In this document: one piece after another, positions 40,052-43,357 of the stretch
Layout of the letters: each line of letters opens with the position of its first letter
Position numbering within the stretch: position 1 is the first letter of the stretch
Source: Actinomyces marseillensis
GTDB lineage: Bacteria > Actinomycetota > Actinomycetes > Actinomycetales > Actinomycetaceae
Assembly: GCF_900155605.1 (NCBI RefSeq)
Contig: NZ_LT707420.1
Span: 1,916,318 to 1,959,674, forward strand
DNA: 43,357 nt
Direction: 5' to 3'
Translations under genes and position numbers: made by a program
The notes under the pieces: generated by a model
Seen by the model: the letters and a program-made list of their open reading frames with translations, nothing else
The model's database searches: none
What the model was told of the DNA's origin: nothing

Positions 40052-40799
40052 GCAACTGTGGGCAATGACCCGCTTGAATATCCGCCTCCAACTCACCGAC
40101 CCGGCACCGACGCTCATCCTGACGGTGATCCCGCTTGTCTTGATTCCTTTCATGATGCCAGCGTTCAAGTCAATGCTCCTGGCCGATGGATACACGGGAG
40201 CCACCGGCGCTGAACAGGCGGTTCCCTCGATGGCGATTTTGTTTTCTTTCCTCGCCGTCCAGAACATCATTGGCTCTTTCTTCAACGAGCATTCCTGGGG
40301 AACATGGGAGCGCCTCGAGGCCTCTCCGACCTCGCGCGCGTCTATCCTGAGCGGTAAGGCTCTGGTTGCATACATCATGCAGAGCGTTCAGATTACGGTC
40401 GTTCTCGTGCTCGGCGCTGCGATTTTCGGATATCGCCCGAAAGGCTCTCTTGTTGCGCTGATGGTAGTTCTGCTGTGTTTTTCGGCGGTCTTATCGGCCC
40501 TAGGCGTCGCGATCGCCTTGTGGTCACATAGTCGCGATGCCGCTCTGTCCATGTCGAACATCGTGGGTATGCTGGCCGCCGGAGTCGGCGGAGCATTCTG
40601 CACCGTTTCTTCCTTCCCTGACTGGGCTCAGCATGCCGCACGCCTCTCCCCCGCCTACTGGGCGAACACCGCAATCAACAAGGTCAGCTTGGACGGCCTT
40701 GGATTCGCTGATATCGCTCCACAAATCGGTGCATTGTTGGGATTCTTCGCCGCGTTCGCCGCGCTTGCACTGATAAAGTTTCGGTATCACAAGGAGTAA
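40038..40799 (+). CDS. ABC-2 type permease
   Basis: 253 aa from the ATG at 40038 with GAGGAG seven bases upstream, overlapping the ATPase. Six membrane segments in the ABC-2 pattern: LILTVIPLVLIPFMMPAF, MAILFSFLAVQNIIGSF, then the family box WGTWERLEASPTSRASILSGK, LVALMVVLLCFSAVLSALGVAIAL, the segment around GMLAAGVGGAFCTVSSFPDW, and LLGFFAAFAALALIKFRY. Two copies probably pair with two ATPases. Exports the unknown substrate of the system. Confidence 0.9.
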   Translation: MSQLKQLWAMTRLNIRLQLTDPAPTLILTVIPLVLIPFMMPAFKSMLLADGYTGATGAEQAVPSMAILFSFLAVQNIIGSFFNEHSWGTWERLEASPTSRASILSGKALVAYIMQSVQITVVLVLGAAIFGYRPKGSLVALMVVLLCFSAVLSALGVAIALWSHSRDAALSMSNIVGMLAAGVGGAFCTVSSFPDWAQHAARLSPAYWANTAINKVSLDGLGFADIAPQIGALLGFFAAFAALALIKFRYHKE

Positions 40800-40819
40800 T
40801 CCACCCGAGCGGAGAGCCC

Positions 40820-41560
40820 ATGCCTTCATCAAAGCCACGCGCGCTGTCGCGAGACATTATCTTGTCTGCTGCGCTCGAATTGGTTGATGAGGAGGGGCTC
40901 TCCGCTCTATCTCTGCGATCTTTGGGAAAACGTTTAGGCGTGTCCCAGGCGGCGTTTTATCGCCATATTCCTGATAAGGCTGCTCTACTAGAGGGAATTT
41001 CTGAGCAGGTTTGGCGCCTCACTTTCAACTCATTTTTAGCTCGCGTTGAGGGCGGGAAAGTGGACGTGCCGGGGCGCTCTGAGTCCACGGCTTCGTCCGA
41101 GGCAACGCATGCCGCGCCGGGAGCACCCCAGGCCGCCTCGGCCTCGCCGCTGCTTGCCTACATGCGCGAGTACGCGCACTGCCTGGCCGCCACGCTTCGC
41201 GCGCACCCGGGCACGGTCATGTTGCTGCTCACGCACCCGATGTCGACTCCCGAGCAGCTTTCTCAGCTGGCGCGCGTGTTTCTGGCACTAGCCCGGCGCG
41301 GTTTTACTCCGAATGCAGACATGCTCGGATTGGTCAATGCTGTATCGATCTACACGACGGCTTTCGTTGCCGCCGAGGTCGTTCCGCCCGTGGGAGGCGC
41401 CCCCGAACAGCCCGTCGATTTGCAGGCAGCGAGCGCGGCTCTCAACCCCGAGGATGCGCAGGTGCTGCGTCCACTCATCCAGGATCTCCTTGAGGATCGC
41501 TACGATTTCGTCACCCAGTTTGAGCGAGGGCTCGAGGCAATCCTGCGCGGGTGGAACTGA
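40820..41560 (+). CDS. TetR-family repressor of the adjacent ABC operon
   Basis: 246 aa, ATG at 40820 with GGAG six bases upstream. N-terminal HTH: LSRDIILSAALELVDEEGLSALSLRSLGKRLGVSQAAFYRHIPDKAALLEG (motif spans about residues 9-58). The C-terminal ligand-binding part is of the TetR_C type, with a Ser/Ala-rich, probably flexible, insert at about 85-110. Third gene of the operon (20-base gap), and the two palindromic operators upstream of the ATPase gene are its likely targets. This gives autoregulation and induction by the exported compound, an inference from layout. Confidence 0.92.
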   Translation: MPSSKPRALSRDIILSAALELVDEEGLSALSLRSLGKRLGVSQAAFYRHIPDKAALLEGISEQVWRLTFNSFLARVEGGKVDVPGRSESTASSEATHAAPGAPQAASASPLLAYMREYAHCLAATLRAHPGTVMLLLTHPMSTPEQLSQLARVFLALARRGFTPNADMLGLVNAVSIYTTAFVAAEVVPPVGGAPEQPVDLQAASAALNPEDAQVLRPLIQDLLEDRYDFVTQFERGLEAILRGWN

Positions 41561-41901
41561 GAACGCCAGCGGGGGCGACTCCTGTCGCAGCGTCGCTTTA
41601 GACGGCCTGGCCGGGGGCTACTCACCCGGCGCTACTACGTGGGATTGACACTCTTAGGAGAGATCACTGCTATCTCGCATCACTGCTTTGGGTGGGATCG
41701 ACACCGCTAGGTCGGATCGACACTATTAGGCGCGATTGGCACCACTTGGACGCATCGCATACCCCAAAAACCACTCATTCAAAGCTCCAACTGGTGTCAA
41801 TGCCTCCAAACAGTGTCAATGAGTCTAGGGAATAGCGCAGTTCAAGTACGAAAGCTTCTGCTCAGGCCCACTAGGCTCCAGCATCGGCCACGGGGCAGAT
41901 C
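41561..41901. other. Repeat-rich convergent gap
   Basis: 341 bases between the convergent ends of the TetR gene and the glycosyltransferase gene. No credible gene. It holds a weak hairpin at 41611-41631 (GCCGGG/CCCGGC, nine-base loop) that could terminate the TetR operon, and the 19-base repeat block described separately. The final ~70 bases show nothing recognisable. Confidence 0.5.
41643..41822. repeat. 19-base direct and inverted repeats (GATyGACAC family)
   Basis: GGATCGACACCGCTAGGTC (41695-41713) and GGATCGACACTATTAGGCG (41714-41732) are head-to-tail. A third, diverged unit follows (41733-41751, CGATTGGCACCACTTGGAC). An isolated copy precedes them at 41643-41660 (GATTGACACTCTTAGGAG). 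On the opposite strand two further units, CATTGACACCAGTTGGAG and CATTGACACTGTTTGGAGG, lie at about 41785-41822. Consensus about GATyGACACynyTwGG. The opposed sets could fold as a large cruciform or stem. Confidence 0.7.
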
Positions 41902-43065
41902 CTACAAGTAGCGAGTCTCCTCGACTTCGCTAACAATCCGCTCAGTTCCGCCCAATGCCGACAGTTCATCGCGCAGCCTCGCAAGCCCATCGCTCAGGGA
42001 AGTTTCATCGACGAGGCGCCGCGCGGCCTCGGCAATGAGAGCGGGCTTGGGTGCGCGCACACTCAGGCCACAGCGCGTACGCTCGACGGCATCGGCGTTG
42101 AATTGGCGCTCGAAAACCCGACCGGGTACGACAACTTGTGGCACCTGGTAAGCCAGCGCGTCCATCATCGAGTTTTGCCCACCGTGATTGACCATGACGC
42201 GGGCGCGAGGGAGGAGCTCGGCAAAGTTTAAGCGAGGCGCGCGGTGCACTTTGTGGCCAGCTGCGGCGTAGACCGCTTCGGGCACACCTGCGACGTACAC
42301 ATCGCAGCCAAGCGCGCTCGAGATCTGCCGGCCAACTCGCACGGCAACTCCCGCGGGGACACTGCCTGAGCCGAGGTATACCACCGCGCAATCGCGATCG
42401 GTGCTGCAACTATCCACCGTCGGCACCTCGCCAAGAAAACCGCAGTAGATCGCCTGTTTCCCGGCATCTGGTTCCAGCGAGGGACAGCTGGGAATGAAGC
42501 GGCGTTTCATCCCCTCAAGGATGGTCAGCGACGAGGCCGGGGCGGGCATTCCCATCTCGCGCAGCAGGCGTCGAATTCCCGCTGATTTTTGCGGATTTGA
42601 GGCATAAGCGGCGGTCGTCGGCTGCGAGCCGCTGCCCACGCAGGGGATCCCCTCGGCGCGGGCGGCGATGACGGCGGCGAGATTGAATTCCGAGTAGACG
42701 ACGTCGGGGCGCCATGTCCATATGAAATCACGCAGCTTCTCGACTACCGCGCGACTGTAGCGATAGTCCAAAGAGCCCGTTAACCACAGCACTTCTTCGA
42801 AACTATGGACGGGCTTGCGACCCATCAGCCCCAGGCGAGAAGCCAGCGGAAAGGCGTGGCGGGCAATCGCCTCAGGAAGGCCAAGGGGCGAAGGAACGGA
42901 AATTTCAAATGTCGGGGCTACCGGATCGACACAGTTGCCGTCATCTCCCCACGCGAGCGTGACCTCGTGACCGCGGCTAAGGAACGCACGTGCGACGCGC
43001 TGCGCACGCGACCAGGGTCCACCCATCTGCGAGCGGGCCAACATGGGGACGACAAGGATTTTCAC
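41902..43065 (-). CDS. Glycosyltransferase, GT1/MGT type
   Basis: 387 aa, GT-B fold. N-terminal acceptor domain with MKILVVPMLARSQMGGPWSRAQRVARAFLSRGHEVTLAWGD, the N-terminal Rossmann fold of GT1 family members. The C-terminal donor domain has VVYLGSGSVP, then RVMVNHGGQNSMMDALAYQVPQVVVPG with the HGG box that contacts the nucleotide sugar, and ERQFNADAVERTRCGLSV. This matches macroside/UGT-like glycosyltransferases of actinobacteria; no acceptor can be assigned. The GTG at 43065 lacks a ribosome site; TACCCT ends six bases before it, so the mRNA is probably leaderless. No membrane segment. Confidence 0.9.
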   Translation of the reverse strand: MKILVVPMLARSQMGGPWSRAQRVARAFLSRGHEVTLAWGDDGNCVDPVAPTFEISVPSPLGLPEAIARHAFPLASRLGLMGRKPVHSFEEVLWLTGSLDYRYSRAVVEKLRDFIWTWRPDVVYSEFNLAAVIAARAEGIPCVGSGSQPTTAAYASNPQKSAGIRRLLREMGMPAPASSLTILEGMKRRFIPSCPSLEPDAGKQAIYCGFLGEVPTVDSCSTDRDCAVVYLGSGSVPAGVAVRVGRQISSALGCDVYVAGVPEAVYAAAGHKVHRAPRLNFAELLPRARVMVNHGGQNSMMDALAYQVPQVVVPGRVFERQFNADAVERTRCGLSVRAPKPALIAEAARRLVDETSLSDGLARLRDELSALGGTERIVSEVEETRYL

Positions 43066-43071
43066 GGTTTA

Positions 43072-43077
43072 AGGGTA
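43072..43077 (-). promoter_or_regulatory. -10 of leaderless glycosyltransferase transcript
   Basis: TACCCT at 43077-43072 (TAnnnT) ends six bases before the GTG at 43065. The gap TAAACC holds no ribosome site. Confidence 0.45.
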
Positions 43078-43105
43078 CGCCCGGAAGCATGGTCTTTTAG
43101 CCCCA

Positions 43106-43122
43106 GAGGGCTAGCCGCCCTC
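43106..43122 (-). terminator. Weak hairpin after the acetyltransferase gene
   Basis: GAGGGC and its complement flank TAGCC; on the minus strand it comes six bases after the acetyltransferase stop. No T-run, so a terminator role is only likely. Confidence 0.4.
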
Positions 43123-43128
43123 GTAGCG

Positions 43129-43357
43129 CTACAGTTCCAGCCTCATGTACACGAGCTCTTGGTAGCCCGCAGACGTGGAATGGTAGCCCCGGGGGTTGCG
43201 CCCGTATTCCTCGAAGCCCGCGCGACGGTAAAGAGACACCGCCCGTTCGTTATCCGCCACCACTTCGAGTTCAAGCTGGGTGTAGCCCGCCTGCCGAGCA
43301 CAGTCAATGCTCGCATCCATTAGCACCCGGCCGATCCCCATCCCCCAGTACTCCTTG
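43129..43357 (-). CDS. GNAT acetyltransferase, C-terminal part only (runs off the right edge)
   Basis: The last 75 codons of a gene that continues beyond the window. They show the GNAT acetyl-CoA site GMGIGRVLMDASIDCARQAG, the following LELEVVADNERAVSLYRRAGFEE, and an ending GYHSTSAGYQELVYMRLEL. This is the RimI/Rim-like pattern of small N-acetyltransferases. The substrate may be a protein N-terminus or a small molecule and cannot be told from this part. A hairpin follows the stop codon, and the downstream glycosyltransferase has its own leaderless start. Confidence 0.8.
   Translation of the reverse strand, partial: KEYWGMGIGRVLMDASIDCARQAGYTQLELEVVADNERAVSLYRRAGFEEYGRNPRGYHSTSAGYQELVYMRLEL

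Overview
The window is a chromosomal stretch of a high-GC Gram-positive bacterium, most likely an Actinomycetaceae member (Schaalia/Actinomyces type). The evidence is: about 60% GC by eye; many GTG starts; several genes whose -10 hexamer ends exactly six bases before the start codon (leaderless mRNAs); the actinobacterial order tatD - rpf - rsmA - ispE - ABC-F; and a sortase-type surface nuclease. The genus is an inference; no rRNA or tRNA gene was seen.

Layout. 1-2.5 kb: two tandem secreted proteins on the minus strand, the second an extracellular nuclease with a C-terminal wall-sorting signal. 2.8-5.6 kb: an ABC exporter whose ATPase has a Pro/Gln-rich head. 5.7-6.2 kb: a small Cys-rich DUF1540 protein behind a DtxR/IdeR-like box. 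6.2-12.6 kb: a minus-strand housekeeping cluster (RpfB, an Rpf-like protein with another lytic domain, RsmA, IspE, ABC-F) with coupled or closely spaced genes. 12.9-15.8 kb: a plus-strand lipoprotein/transglutaminase pair lying between that cluster and tatD. 15.9-22.9 kb: TatD, DJ-1 family protein, a giant fused MacB-type ABC transporter, and a CPA1 Na+/H+ antiporter. 23-26.4 kb: an alkyl-DNA repair methyltransferase and a two-gene operon of unrecognised P-loop ATPases behind a strong promoter studded with 12-bp-phased ACGTA repeats. 26.4-30.9 kb: YkvI-type membrane protein, nitroreductase, a repeat-rich gap, threonine aldolase and a methyltransferase. 31-33.6 kb: uracil-DNA glycosylase, 3-methyladenine glycosylase and an ADP-ribosylglycohydrolase.

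33.6-36.7 kb is an obvious foreign island of much lower GC. It holds a small protein resembling those of Firmicutes conjugative elements, a C5-cytosine methyltransferase with an excisionase-like HTH head, a convergent TdeIII-like restriction endonuclease, and an ASCH-domain gene coupled to the endonuclease but broken by a one-base frameshift. Related terminator-like sequences flank the island, suggesting insertion at the terminator of the ADP-ribosylglycohydrolase gene.

37-43.4 kb: DUF4230 protein, membrane-anchored esterase, a drug-efflux-type ABC operon with its own TetR regulator and two matching palindromic operators, a gap built of 19-bp direct and inverted repeats, a GT1-type glycosyltransferase and the 3' part of a GNAT acetyltransferase.

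The best candidates for something undescribed are the paired ATPase operon with its phased promoter repeats, the restriction-modification island with a broken ASCH partner, and the Rpf tandem in which the same DUF348/G5 chassis carries two different lytic domains.
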